Of a DNA stretch of 44,974 nt, positions 35,276 through 44,404 are shown piece by piece. Position numbers and translations under genes: made by a program. Under the pieces are notes generated by a model. It searched no databases. It was not told the origin of the DNA and was given only the letters and a program-made list of their open reading frames with translations. Source of the DNA: Bacteroidales bacterium. GTDB taxonomy: Bacteria > Bacteroidota > Bacteroidia > Bacteroidales > UBA3824. Within the stretch, counting starts at the first letter, position 1, and each line of letters starts with the position of its first letter. The stretch covers positions 1-44,974 of the forward strand of contig JAGCVU010000135.1 in assembly GCA_017962175.1 (NCBI GenBank), given 5' to 3'.

Positions 35276-36694
35276 TTACGATTCATGTTTGGCGATAAGG
35301 TTTTTCAAACGTTCTATCTGATACTCTTTGCCCACCTCAAGCACCTTATGGGCTGTTTGTGTAAAATATTGATGCTTAGAGAGAAAGTCAACTTGTTTTT
35401 GGTTCCACGTGTCAATGTCTAAATTGCTTCCGAGAGCCTTCAATTCGTCGTAGAGCATATTAGAAACGGGAATAAAGTCGGTGCGACCAAGGTACACAAG
35501 GTCGGCATCGCAAATAATACGCTCAAACTTATCTTTGGGATTAGGCGGCAGTTTGGTAGCCATTATCAATTGACATATTTTGTTGATTTGTTCTTGAGTA
35601 TAATTCCATTTTGGCAGTATGTCGCGGGCAATCTGAGTACCAAAATATTCGTGGTTGTCGGCACCAACAATATAACCTGTATCGTGAAATAGTGCCGCAG
35701 TTTTCAATAACAACAAGTCCTCATCGCTTACCTCCTCGCCATAGCCGATAATCTCTACTTGATTTACCACGTCGATAGTATGGCGGGTGTTGTGATAATA
35801 GAGAAACGGTGGAAGTTCGCGTTCCAACTTGTCAAGAATCTGTTCCTGAAGGTCGGTGAACTGACGAAGGGCATATTTAATTTGGAAATACGAGTTTGGA
35901 TAAAATCCGCGGTCAACGTTGAGCGAATAATCTTTTTTGAGACGTTTAATCTGATACATCTCCAAATCTCTGTATTTCACGGGGATAACTCCGCAAAATT
36001 CTGTCACAAAAAATTCCTTCACAAGTTCGTAGGTAAATACCGAAACATTGATTTTGTTAACTTCGGCAGCGGCTGCTATACGCGATGCATTGTTTACAGT
36101 GTCGCCCTTGATGTCGTAAGTAATTTTTTTACGTCCTGAGGCTGTGGCAGTTACAGGTCCGGTGTGAATACCTATTCGCAGTTGCCAAAACTTTTCGCCA
36201 GCGGGATCAGCCGACTTATAAGATAGATTTTGAAGATAGTCGTTCATCTCCAACGCGGCAAGCACCACGTCGATAGGGTTTGTGATGTTTTTTTCGGGAA
36301 TACCTCCGGCGCATAAAAACGAATAGCCGATGGTTTTGCTCACTTGCAAACGATATTTTTCGGCAATGTCGTTGAAATGAAACATCACTTGATCAAGTTC
36401 GTCGATGGCCTCAGCAGAGTTTTCGCACGAAGTAATACTAGTTACCGCTCTGATATCCAAATACATCACGGTAACCATTTTGAATTTGAGCGAATGCTGT
36501 GTTTCCACTCTCACCGAATCGGGCACATACTGATTAGGCACGGCTGCAATAATCTCTTCGAGCCGCTCTTTCTCGGCAAGCACACCGTCGTAAAGAGCAG
36601 TAAGCTGTTTAAGTTGCTGATTTAATTCGTTTTTCTCACGAATCAGTGCGGCAATACGGTCGGCAAAATCAATATTTTCAGATGCTTCGGTCAT
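35276..36694 (-). CDS. Class III nucleotide cyclase-like domain fused to an HD domain
   Basis: The 472-residue protein has an N-terminal coiled coil (about 10-50), a class III cyclase-like domain (about 68-250) and an HD domain (about 290-450). In the cyclase part the first metal Asp80 (MYLDIRA) and the VNNASR transition-state motif (Asn201/202, Arg205) are present, with Asp194 at the purine-recognition site. The second metal Asp is replaced by Tyr124 (KTIGYSF in place of the usual KTIGDxx). The HD domain keeps His305, His337-Asp338 and Asp398. The cyclase half may therefore be inactive and act as a nucleotide sensor, with the HD half as the active hydrolase or phosphodiesterase. The HD substrate is unknown. 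Confidence 0.87.
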   Translation of the reverse strand: MTEASENIDFADRIAALIREKNELNQQLKQLTALYDGVLAEKERLEEIIAAVPNQYVPDSVRVETQHSLKFKMVTVMYLDIRAVTSITSCENSAEAIDELDQVMFHFNDIAEKYRLQVSKTIGYSFLCAGGIPEKNITNPIDVVLAALEMNDYLQNLSYKSADPAGEKFWQLRIGIHTGPVTATASGRKKITYDIKGDTVNNASRIAAAAEVNKINVSVFTYELVKEFFVTEFCGVIPVKYRDLEMYQIKRLKKDYSLNVDRGFYPNSYFQIKYALRQFTDLQEQILDKLERELPPFLYYHNTRHTIDVVNQVEIIGYGEEVSDEDLLLLKTAALFHDTGYIVGADNHEYFGTQIARDILPKWNYTQEQINKICQLIMATKLPPNPKDKFERIICDADLVYLGRTDFIPVSNMLYDELKALGSNLDIDTWNQKQVDFLSKHQYFTQTAHKVLEVGKEYQIERLKNLIAKHES

Positions 36695-36740
36695 TCATTT
36701 TTTTTATAGCACCAAGTTACAACAAAAAGTTGGAAGAAAC

Positions 36741-36788
36741 AAAAAAACTACGGACAAATCTCAAAAAAAATTAGAGATTTGTCCGTAG
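36741..36788 (-). terminator. Intrinsic terminator of the SPOR lipoprotein gene
   Basis: A 15-bp perfect stem (CTACGGACAAATCTC with its complement, 36748-36762 and 36774-36788) around an 11-nt AT loop. On the minus strand seven Ts follow. It lies 29 nt after the SPOR gene stop. Confidence 0.88.
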
Positions 36789-36817
36789 CACTATTGCGAA
36801 TAGCTATTCGCAGAAAA

Positions 36818-37294
36818 TTATCTTTTAAGAATCCACAAGCCGGGGTCGTCAAGTTTAGATTTGAGCGAAGCAAGAGCGGCTTTGGCTTCTTCACGAGTCT
36901 TGAAAGATTTTACCGAAACACGGTTGTATTGTCCAAAGGGGATAAGAATTTCAGAATTGAAACCTTTGGCTTTGAGTTTGTTGCAAGCGTTCTGAGCATT
37001 GCTGTAAACAGTAAAGCTACCAGCAATAATATAGAACACATCAGCATCGTTGATTACAGGGGTAGTCTCAGGAGAGAGATTGCCTTGCTGGTCTTCGGTC
37101 ATAATGGGTTCAGCCACAGCTGTGGTGTCGATAACGGGAGCGGGATCTCCGTATGTGATGTCGTCATAAGTGTCGTAGGGATAGCTGAGAGTGTCGCTGT
37201 TGTCGCTCGATTCGTTTCCCTTGTTGCCTTTGCAGCTTACAAGAAGAACGGCTGCTGAGAGCATTGTTAATCCAAAAAGTTTAATTCTTGACAT
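36818..37294 (-). CDS. SPOR-domain lipoprotein
   Basis: The 158-residue protein has a lipobox (LLVSC, Cys21), a low-complexity acidic and Thr-rich linker (about 25-80) and a C-terminal SPOR domain (about 84-158: FYIIAGSFTVYSNAQNACNK then YNRVSVKSFKTREEAKAAL). SPOR domains bind peptidoglycan glycan strands stripped of side peptides, often at the division site. It is likely anchored to the inner leaflet of the outer membrane. It stands alone with its own terminator. Confidence 0.92.
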   Translation of the reverse strand: MSRIKLFGLTMLSAAVLLVSCKGNKGNESSDNSDTLSYPYDTYDDITYGDPAPVIDTTAVAEPIMTEDQQGNLSPETTPVINDADVFYIIAGSFTVYSNAQNACNKLKAKGFNSEILIPFGQYNRVSVKSFKTREEAKAALASLKSKLDDPGLWILKR

Positions 37295-37342
37295 ATCGAT
37301 TCAGTTTTAATGTAATGTGTTAAATGGTTTTAAAATTTTGTA

Positions 37343-37374
37343 TAAAGGTAGTGACTTTTTATAATACAAACAAA
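37343..37374 (-). promoter_or_regulatory. Near-consensus promoter for the SPOR gene
   Basis: On the minus strand TTTG (37374-37371) and TACCTTTA (37350-37343) are 20 nt apart. The last base of the -7 box departs from TAnnTTTG, so this is a weaker call. Confidence 0.4.
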
Positions 37375-37402
37375 TTTTTTTTTATTAAAATAATGTAACT
37401 TT

Positions 37403-38422
37403 TTATTTAGCCACCGCAATGGCGTATGTACGCTCTTTAAAAGTGGCGGATACAACAGGGTCGGAACCGTCGATGTGAGCCATGTAACCCTCAAAAAGTT
37501 CCTTATCCTTATTGCAGGTGCAGTAATATATTTCGTTGGCTGACGAAATGGCAAAGTCGGTAACAGTACAATGCGAGTCGGTCATTCGGCGAAGACGTCC
37601 TGTATTGATTTCGTAGCTGCACAAAGTAGTCTTGGGGCAAAGGTCTTCTTCCAAAATATCAGTTTCAACGGTAAAAACCAAATAGTTGCCATCGTTTGAC
37701 ATTTGAAATTTGCAATAGTCGGAAAAACCTGCATTGTCCACATTGCACAAATCCTCAGTATCGATAACTCGCTTAAGCACAGCATGGTTTCTAACAAAGT
37801 CGCAAATATAAATTCGGCATATGTCGTGAAATACCAGACGTTTGCCATCTGGTGAGAACACAGGATTATAATAATCGTTGTCGGTATCGAGCCAATCAAT
37901 GTCGAAAAATTCGCCGGTTTCGATATTGTAAAGTATTGGTTGCCAATGGCTATAAACAGTTGACTGACTATTAAGTGCGAGATAATTGCCATTGTTATTC
38001 CACGAACCCATATAAACATTGTATTGAGGAAGGTCTAAAAATGTAGCTTCCTGTGTTTCAATATCAATCACCTTGATAATACGGCGTCCCGGTTTGCAGT
38101 ACGATGAATATGCAATGGTGCGTCCGTCGGGCGAAATATCAAGTTGAGCGCTGGCAATGTCGAGTTTGACCATATTTTCAAGCGAATTGCCGTAATATAC
38201 AGTGTTGTATAACGCCACGGCAAAAAAATAGTCGGGCTGACAATTCTTCTTGGCACTATGCTGGTCGGGTTTCTTTACAGCAGCGGTCGACATAGTGGCA
38301 GCCGGTACAGAATCAGAATGATGCATTTCTTCGGCGTTGTCGTTGGCAGCAGCTTTGGTACAACGCGGGGCGCATCCGGGATAAAGTAGAGCAGGCAGTA
38401 GAAATATCAATATACGGTTCAT
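37403..38422 (-). CDS. Beta-propeller (PD40/TolB-like) lipoprotein
   Basis: The 339-residue protein has a lipobox (LLYPGC, Cys17), a low-complexity linker (about 20-60) and propeller blades of the PD40 type: LDISPDGRTIAYSS, PVFSPDGKRLVFHD and MSNDGNYLVFT. Such domains form cytoskeleton-free scaffolds in the periplasm, as TolB does. No enzyme motif is seen. It follows the PorW/SprE-like gene by 37 nt on the same strand with no promoter between them, so it may belong to the type IX secretion operon; PorE-type T9SS proteins also carry propellers, but no OmpA-like domain is present here. Confidence 0.82.
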   Translation of the reverse strand: MNRILIFLLPALLYPGCAPRCTKAAANDNAEEMHHSDSVPAATMSTAAVKKPDQHSAKKNCQPDYFFAVALYNTVYYGNSLENMVKLDIASAQLDISPDGRTIAYSSYCKPGRRIIKVIDIETQEATFLDLPQYNVYMGSWNNNGNYLALNSQSTVYSHWQPILYNIETGEFFDIDWLDTDNDYYNPVFSPDGKRLVFHDICRIYICDFVRNHAVLKRVIDTEDLCNVDNAGFSDYCKFQMSNDGNYLVFTVETDILEEDLCPKTTLCSYEINTGRLRRMTDSHCTVTDFAISSANEIYYCTCNKDKELFEGYMAHIDGSDPVVSATFKERTYAIAVAK

Positions 38423-38459
38423 AAAAGGTAGCGGAAGTTAGGTGGTAAATCTATGATCG

Positions 38460-41060
38460 TCAGAGGTATTTAAGTTTAAAAAAGTTGACATAAGCCTCCA
38501 TATCGTTGGCATTGGTAATTAAGGGCATATTGGTGCGGTTGATCACAAACGGAACGTAATCGGTTTCGGGTGTGAGGAAACGGTAGTTGGCGGTAACAAA
38601 ACGGCGGTAGAAGTCTACAGCAGTATTTTTGTTGGCAAATGTGGACACAACCACAAACTTGAATCCGTCGGCAAAATCTCTGCTGCTTACATCGTATTCC
38701 ATAAAATTATTGTCGGCGCAATATTTCTGAACAAGATATTCGGTTTGTCCGGCTGAAGGATTGTCGGTTTTAAACGCAAGCACAAAATAGTGAGCAGCAG
38801 TGTAGAGTGTATCAAAACGCTGAATATCAAAACGTCCCGAATTGAGCGACTCCAATTTGTTTTTGGCAGCGGGCAAAAGGTCAGATTTTGGGAAACGTTT
38901 TACAAAAGTCTCTAACACAGAGCGCATTGCAGGAATATTTTGCATACATCCGTGAGCGCGGGCTTCAAGATAGTAGAAATTTTCGGCTATTTTCAAGTCG
39001 GCATAAGTGTTTTCTGATTGTGTGCAAAGCGAAATGCAATATTGATAACTACCGCCTTGGAAACTACTGAGTGCCAAATTGTAAACTCTCAAAGCCGAAT
39101 CTTTACGAGCCTGAACATTTTTGAGATAGTCGGGATCGCCGAGAATTTTGGCATATCCGCTTTCGGGATAGTTTGAAATCAATTGTCCCTTGGTGTATTC
39201 TGCCAACGAATTTTCACCTTGATATTTATATAATTTATATAAGGTGTAGAGCGACTGCGGCATCAAATAATGTTTGGGATTTTTCTGGTTAAGGTAAAGC
39301 AGCGTTTCAATAGCCTTGGCAGGGTCGTTCATCTTTTCGTAATAAACATCTGCAGCGGCAAACCACGATTCTGCCTCAATATTTTTAGAAACGGTCATAG
39401 CCGAATCGGTCAACGGGAGGTTTCGCAGATAATATTCGGGCATACGGTCGTTGAGGGCTGCGGTGGCAGTGTCTTTTACCTCTTCTTGCTCGGTTTCATC
39501 TATGATTTCGGTATTCTTGTTTTTTCGGCGCCAGTTGTCTTCAAGACGACGTTGTCCCCATTTTTTCACAAACTCCGATTTGCCATAGTTGAGCGAAGTG
39601 GTGTTGTAGAGATACCATTTGCCGGCAAAATTAGGATTTCCATCTTGACCTAAGTATTGCACGCCGTAACTGTTGTCGCCTCCGCCATAATACTGCTGAG
39701 GATTTTGCGCTGCCGCCTCACGTGCTGCCACATCTGCAATTATTTGTGTAACAATCTGATTTCTACGACTCTCCGGCATAGCAGCCACACGTTGAATACT
39801 ATCTTGATAATTTGCCTGATTGATATATCCGGTCAATAGCGACAGGTTTTCCGACTTATGAGAAATTTCATCATACTCAGAATATGTTTTTGGCAGATAA
39901 GTCATTGTGCTGTCGTAATATTTCTGTGCATTGATATAGTCGTGACGGTCGAAATAGATATTGGCAGAGGCAAGATACGATTTTGCTTTCTGAATATCGT
40001 TGGTGGTGCTCACGTGCGCTGAAGTTTTGTAGTATTCAAGAGCCTTGTCCATATTGCCGCTGCGACGTTCTACCTCAGCCATAGCGTAGTAAATCTGATC
40101 TTTGTATTCGGCATTGTTTTCGTCGCGGGCAAGTCGCATAAGTTCTGCCTTAATTTTATCGGTGTCGGAACCCTCGTCAAACACAGTTGCAAGATTGATT
40201 TTGGCGTTGAACACCGTGGCATAGTCGGGATTAATCTTAATCACCTGCAAATAATTCTCTTTGGCATCGTTGTAGTTGCCGCAACGACGGTTGATGTCGC
40301 CGAGAATATATATCAGCCACGCCTTTTTGTTCTTGTTACGTGTAAGGTCAATTGCCTTTTGAAGCGACTCAATAGCCTCAGGATATTTGCGCACAGCAAT
40401 GTAGATATCGGCGTAGGTCATATAGATGCCACGATCGAGTTTCTTTGGGTGACGTTTGTCGGAATTGAGTTTAGATATGGCTTCAAGAGCCTCAGTGTAG
40501 TTTCGTTGCATACACATGGTTTTGGCAAGCCACATCTGCGCCTCAAATTTGGCTGGTTCGTGTTTAAAGCGCGTGGTAACAAGTCGGAACGAACTTTCGG
40601 CACGGTCGTAATCGGCTGCCACATAGTTTGCCTTGCCCATCAGCAAATAGGTATCATCGATCCATTTGCAAAAATCAGGTTTGTTGTAAAATTCCAACTC
40701 GCTTTGGTCCATACCTCCACGCCCGTAATGTTTTTTGGGTTTTGAAGTGATGGAATGAGTAAGTATATTCTTGCCACATTTCTGTACACAGGCATCCATA
40801 TCGCTACGGGCAATATCAGCCGCTCCGGGTGCGTCGATTTTAAACACCGGAAGAATCTCGGTATAGTCGCACCTTAGGTCAGATTCAATCTTCTGCACAC
40901 CCTCGTTGTAATACTCATTGGCGTTGAAATAAACATTGTAATGCGCAGTAAGATTGTGAAATGCACGACGTGAAGCAGTGTTTTTGGTATTGGAACATCC
41001 CGACAACAGCAACGCCGCACACGCAACCGATGTACATAATATGTGAGAAAGTCGACTCAT
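38460..41060 (-). CDS. porW: PorW/SprE-like type IX secretion lipoprotein
   Basis: The 866-residue lipoprotein (LLLSGC, Cys22) has the features of the PorW/SprE family required for type IX secretion and gliding. The N-terminal block is RAFHNLTAHYNVYFNANEYY. A long run of TPR-like helices (about 130-420) follows, then a Gln/Tyr-rich segment (about 455-475) with FAGKWYLYNTTSLNYGK. More TPRs (about 560-720) and a C-terminal domain of about 120 residues close the protein. It is anchored in the outer membrane facing the periplasm and helps link the PorK-PorN ring to the Sov translocon. It starts 8 nt after the rprY stop, implying co-transcription. Confidence 0.88.
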   Translation of the reverse strand: MSRLSHILCTSVACAALLLSGCSNTKNTASRRAFHNLTAHYNVYFNANEYYNEGVQKIESDLRCDYTEILPVFKIDAPGAADIARSDMDACVQKCGKNILTHSITSKPKKHYGRGGMDQSELEFYNKPDFCKWIDDTYLLMGKANYVAADYDRAESSFRLVTTRFKHEPAKFEAQMWLAKTMCMQRNYTEALEAISKLNSDKRHPKKLDRGIYMTYADIYIAVRKYPEAIESLQKAIDLTRNKNKKAWLIYILGDINRRCGNYNDAKENYLQVIKINPDYATVFNAKINLATVFDEGSDTDKIKAELMRLARDENNAEYKDQIYYAMAEVERRSGNMDKALEYYKTSAHVSTTNDIQKAKSYLASANIYFDRHDYINAQKYYDSTMTYLPKTYSEYDEISHKSENLSLLTGYINQANYQDSIQRVAAMPESRRNQIVTQIIADVAAREAAAQNPQQYYGGGDNSYGVQYLGQDGNPNFAGKWYLYNTTSLNYGKSEFVKKWGQRRLEDNWRRKNKNTEIIDETEQEEVKDTATAALNDRMPEYYLRNLPLTDSAMTVSKNIEAESWFAAADVYYEKMNDPAKAIETLLYLNQKNPKHYLMPQSLYTLYKLYKYQGENSLAEYTKGQLISNYPESGYAKILGDPDYLKNVQARKDSALRVYNLALSSFQGGSYQYCISLCTQSENTYADLKIAENFYYLEARAHGCMQNIPAMRSVLETFVKRFPKSDLLPAAKNKLESLNSGRFDIQRFDTLYTAAHYFVLAFKTDNPSAGQTEYLVQKYCADNNFMEYDVSSRDFADGFKFVVVSTFANKNTAVDFYRRFVTANYRFLTPETDYVPFVINRTNMPLITNANDMEAYVNFFKLKYL

Positions 41061-41068
41061 TTTTTCAA

Positions 41069-41770
41069 CTATTCCTCGCCGCCAACAATCAGTTTGTAGC
41101 CTTTGCCGTGAATATTAAGGATTTCGATAGTGCTATCTTCTTGCAATTTTTTGCGCAACTTGGTGATATACACGTCCATAGAGCGGGCATTGAAGTAGTT
41201 GTCGTCGTCCCAAATCTGTTTGAGGGCGTAGTTACGTTCAAGCACCTTGTTGCTGTTGGCACAAAGCAGACGCAAAAGTTCCGATTCCTTGGTGGTAAGT
41301 TTCTCAGGCTCGCCATCTTGAAATTGAAGTGTCTGATTGATAGTGTTGAACGAATATTTACCTATCTTATAAGAAGTTACAGTTTCGTTTTCCCATGCAC
41401 CCGAACGACGGAGCACTGCCTCAATACGGAGCAAAAGTTCTTCCATATTAAACGGTTTGGTGATATAGTCGTCGGCTCCGATTTTGAAACCGGTGAGCAC
41501 ATCTTCCTTCATGTTCTTGGCAGTGAGGAAAATAATCGGAATCGTGGTGTTGATTTCGCGAATTTCGGTGGCAACGGCAAAACCATCTTTTTTGGGCATC
41601 ATAATGTCGAGGATGCAGATGTCGTAATTGCCTGAACGAAAACCTACTGTGGCTTTTTCACCGTCGTTGAACAAATCGGTGGAATAGCCCTTGGCTTCGA
41701 GATATTGTTTGAGAAGCGAGCCTAAATTGACATCGTCTTCGGCGAGTAGTATGCTAACTTTTTTTTCCAT
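41069..41770 (-). CDS. rprY: OmpR-family response regulator, RprY type
   Basis: The 233-residue protein has a receiver domain with phospho-acceptor Asp55 (ILDIMMPKKDG), acidic pocket residues at EDD (11-13) and a conserved LTAK. The winged-helix C-terminus carries the RprY hallmark NYFNARSMDVYITKLRKKL. I recognise it as close to RprY of Bacteroides, which with RprX controls envelope and transport genes. It follows the kinase gene by 24 nt and precedes the PorW-like gene by 8 nt. Confidence 0.93.
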   Translation of the reverse strand: MEKKVSILLAEDDVNLGSLLKQYLEAKGYSTDLFNDGEKATVGFRSGNYDICILDIMMPKKDGFAVATEIREINTTIPIIFLTAKNMKEDVLTGFKIGADDYITKPFNMEELLLRIEAVLRRSGAWENETVTSYKIGKYSFNTINQTLQFQDGEPEKLTTKESELLRLLCANSNKVLERNYALKQIWDDDNYFNARSMDVYITKLRKKLQEDSTIEILNIHGKGYKLIVGGEE

Positions 41771-41794
41771 ATAATTATAATTTTAATGTGTTCG

Positions 41795-43327
41795 CTATTG
41801 TTTTAAACTAAATGGCAAATATATATAAAATGTTGTTCCTTTGCCAACTTCGCTTTTGATGCGGATTTGACCTTGATGTTCGTCTACAACGCATTTTACA
41901 TAACTGAGTCCGATACCAAACCCTTTGACATTGTGAACGTTGCCGGTGTGAACGCGGTAAAATTGGTCGAAAATATGTTTTTGACTTTCGCGCGAAATGC
42001 CTATGCCATTGTCGGTTACCGAAATTTCAATGCCGTTTTTAACGTTTTCGGTAGTAACCTCCAATTTGGGCGTGCCTTCGGTATATTTAAGACCGTTGTC
42101 CAAAAGATTGAAAATCAAATTGGTAATATGAACTTCATCGCCATCAATCAAATCGTCGTGGGCTTTGAGACGGGTAATAATCACGCCTCCACGGTCTTTT
42201 ACTTTAAGGTCGAACGAATTAACAACTTTTTTAATTATCTCGTTGATATAAAGTTCCTTAACCTTCATTCTTACCTTACCCCGCTCAATAACAGCCATTT
42301 GCAAAACACGTTCTACCTGATAACCAAGACGTTTGCTTTCGTCTTCGATTACCTGCGATATGTGGTCGAACATTTGCTCGTTTTTCAAAACTGTCTTATC
42401 TTTAAGCATTTGCGAGGCAAGCGAGATAGACGAAATAGGCGTTTTTAATTCGTGCGTCATGTTGTTGACAAAGTCGGTTTTCATCTCGCTCAATTTCTTT
42501 TGACGGAAAATAATCACGAGCGTTGCCACAAAGGTACACATTATTATAATAGTAAGTGCAAGCGAGGCAAATCCCTGCCGAGAAATAGAGTTGAGCGAAA
42601 CCTTGTTTTCGTCGGGGAAATAAACCACCAAATAGCACGGCGGCGACACTATGTCGTTGGGATAGAGTGTTATCTGATAGGTTTGCGGCACAGAATCTGG
42701 GTTAAATCCGGCGGTTTTAAAATAATCTTGATTGTTTTCGTCGCGAATGGCAAAATCGTAATCTGCGTCGATGCCGTTGCAAGCAAACTGTTTTTTAAGA
42801 TGGTCGTTGATAACATGCGGCGAAATGCGGTCTTCGATGTTGATTTTCTTTCTTATTAACTGATTAACAAGATTTTCCACAAATACGGTTTTGTTGTGAA
42901 TCCGCGCCATCACCTTTTCTTGAAACTCTTCGCGGTCGATAGTCTGTTCGGTAGGAATCTTATGGTCGCCCGATTGCAGAATCGACACCGTGGCAGAATC
43001 GCTACTGAGCACAAGGATTTTACCCTCCGAAGTATCGCGGAGCATACTGTCAACAAGACGACGACCATGCACATTGATATTTGGAACGGGTTTGCCCAAC
43101 GAAGTAGAATCAAAATTAACAGCGATTACCTCGTTTTGGAGATGCGTAACCACCTCACTCTCTTCGAGTTTTTGCACAACGCCATAGAGCGAACGGTTAA
43201 CCGCCGCACTAAACTGCCGCTTGCGCATTTCTAATGCCTCTCTAAACCACGACACCTGAATAAATATTAGCCACACCATGGTGAAAGTCATTACACAAGC
43301 CAATACAATAATAACTTTTTTGCTCAT
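41795..43327 (-). CDS. rprX: Membrane sensor histidine kinase, RprX type
   Basis: The 510-residue kinase has TM1 at about 5-25, an extracytoplasmic sensor of about 225 residues, TM2 at about 254-274, and a HisKA domain with phospho-acceptor His292 (NNMTHELKTPIS). The HATPase domain carries the N box NLLDNGLKYT, the G1 box DNGIGI and the G2 box GFGIGL. ATG 43327 (MSKKVIIVL) was chosen because the 18 residues upstream overlap the promoter. The N-terminal IFIQVSWFREALEMRKRQF resembles RprX. It heads the predicted operon rprX-rprY-porW-propeller lipoprotein. Confidence 0.92.
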   Translation of the reverse strand: MSKKVIIVLACVMTFTMVWLIFIQVSWFREALEMRKRQFSAAVNRSLYGVVQKLEESEVVTHLQNEVIAVNFDSTSLGKPVPNINVHGRRLVDSMLRDTSEGKILVLSSDSATVSILQSGDHKIPTEQTIDREEFQEKVMARIHNKTVFVENLVNQLIRKKINIEDRISPHVINDHLKKQFACNGIDADYDFAIRDENNQDYFKTAGFNPDSVPQTYQITLYPNDIVSPPCYLVVYFPDENKVSLNSISRQGFASLALTIIIMCTFVATLVIIFRQKKLSEMKTDFVNNMTHELKTPISSISLASQMLKDKTVLKNEQMFDHISQVIEDESKRLGYQVERVLQMAVIERGKVRMKVKELYINEIIKKVVNSFDLKVKDRGGVIITRLKAHDDLIDGDEVHITNLIFNLLDNGLKYTEGTPKLEVTTENVKNGIEISVTDNGIGISRESQKHIFDQFYRVHTGNVHNVKGFGIGLSYVKCVVDEHQGQIRIKSEVGKGTTFYIYLPFSLKQ

Positions 43328-43349
43328 TGTACTCTTGATTTTCAACGCA

Positions 43350-43383
43350 CAAAGGTAATAAAAAAAAGAAGATATGAGCAAAA
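43350..43383 (-). promoter_or_regulatory. Promoter of the rprX operon (-33 TTTTG, -7 TACCTTTG)
   Basis: On the minus strand TTTTG (43383-43379) and TACCTTTG (43357-43350) are 21 nt apart, about 23 nt before ATG 43327. Confidence 0.65.
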
Positions 43384-43435
43384 TTAATTGGTAAATGAAT
43401 TTAATTAATTTATCTTAACAAAAATCAAGACAGAT

Positions 43436-43459
43436 TAACTTTGCAAAATTCTATATTTG
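43436..43459 (+). promoter_or_regulatory. Two tandem -7 boxes for the ABC exporter operon
   Basis: TAACTTTG (43436-43443) and TATATTTG (43452-43459) both match TAnnTTTG, 37 and 21 nt before ATG 43481. One or both may be used. The second rules out a longer N-terminus for the gene. Confidence 0.55.
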
Positions 43460-43480
43460 CAGCAACAAAATAGTAACCTT

Positions 43481-44404
43481 ATGCGCCAATATTTTCAACT
43501 TCAATTCACTATGTTCAATCGTCGGATGCGAGATTTTGGAATTAATCCGGTGATTGGGTATATGCTGTTGACGGGGTTGTTTATAGGATTTGTTAAGGCG
43601 CTGTATTATAGGGTAGAAGAATATGCACCATGGATTTTGATTGGGGCATGCCTAATGGCGCAAACGACGCTAAGCCAAAAAGAACGCTCGGATTTTCTGC
43701 AAACTACATTTGGAAAAGGTAGGAAAACCAAGATAAGGATAGTAGAAAACCTCATTATTTCGCTGCCGTTTGCGGTGGCGTTGTTATTAAACCAATGCTT
43801 TAATCAGATAGCAATAATTATAATATTATCAATCGTTTCTTCATTGGCAACATTTAAGGGAAACACAGGCATTGTAATACCCACTCCGTTTTCAAAACGT
43901 CCGTTTGAATTTTCAACAGGTTTCAGATATACATTCTACCTGATAGCCTTGGTTTATGTGATAACAGTGATTTCCGTAAGTGTCAACAATTTAAACTTGG
44001 GCATAGCCACTATTGTGGCGGTGTACATCATAGCGGCGAGTTATTACTCAAAACCCGAAGATGTATATTATGTATGGATTTTTGCAAAAACACCGCGCAA
44101 GTTTTTAAGGCTCAAAGTGTTGGAGGCTTTAAAAAACGTCTCTTTTATGGCTCTGCCGCCGATAGCGTTGCTGACGGTGTTTTATTACACAGAAATATAT
44201 TTGATAATAATTGCCGCATTTGTAGGTACTATCTTTTTGATTACTATGGTGTTGGCAAAATATTCGTCGTATCCCGACAATATGGGGCTGTCGGTTGTAA
44301 TTATGCTCATTTTGGCGCTTTTGTTTCCACCGTCGGTATTGGTGGCGGTGCCGTACTTTTATTACCGCTCTATCAACAAGTTAAAACAGTTTTTCGATGA
44401 TTAG
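43481..44404 (+). CDS. ABC exporter membrane subunit
   Basis: The 307-residue protein has several hydrophobic segments (about 25-45, 53-68, 90-125, 146-190, 220-262, 272-296). No peptide signal or soluble domain is present. It overlaps the start of an ABC ATPase gene by 8 nt, so it is most likely the membrane half of an ABC-2-type exporter. The substrate is unknown. ATG 43481 was chosen because a TATATTTG promoter box overlaps the longer reading. Confidence 0.85.
   Translation: MRQYFQLQFTMFNRRMRDFGINPVIGYMLLTGLFIGFVKALYYRVEEYAPWILIGACLMAQTTLSQKERSDFLQTTFGKGRKTKIRIVENLIISLPFAVALLLNQCFNQIAIIIILSIVSSLATFKGNTGIVIPTPFSKRPFEFSTGFRYTFYLIALVYVITVISVSVNNLNLGIATIVAVYIIAASYYSKPEDVYYVWIFAKTPRKFLRLKVLEALKNVSFMALPPIALLTVFYYTEIYLIIIAAFVGTIFLITMVLAKYSSYPDNMGLSVVIMLILALLFPPSVLVAVPYFYYRSINKLKQFFDD

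Noticed and set aside
40961..41635. A 224-codon plus-strand frame opposite rprY
   Set aside because: Antisense shadow of a well-conserved response regulator; no promoter or motif supports it.
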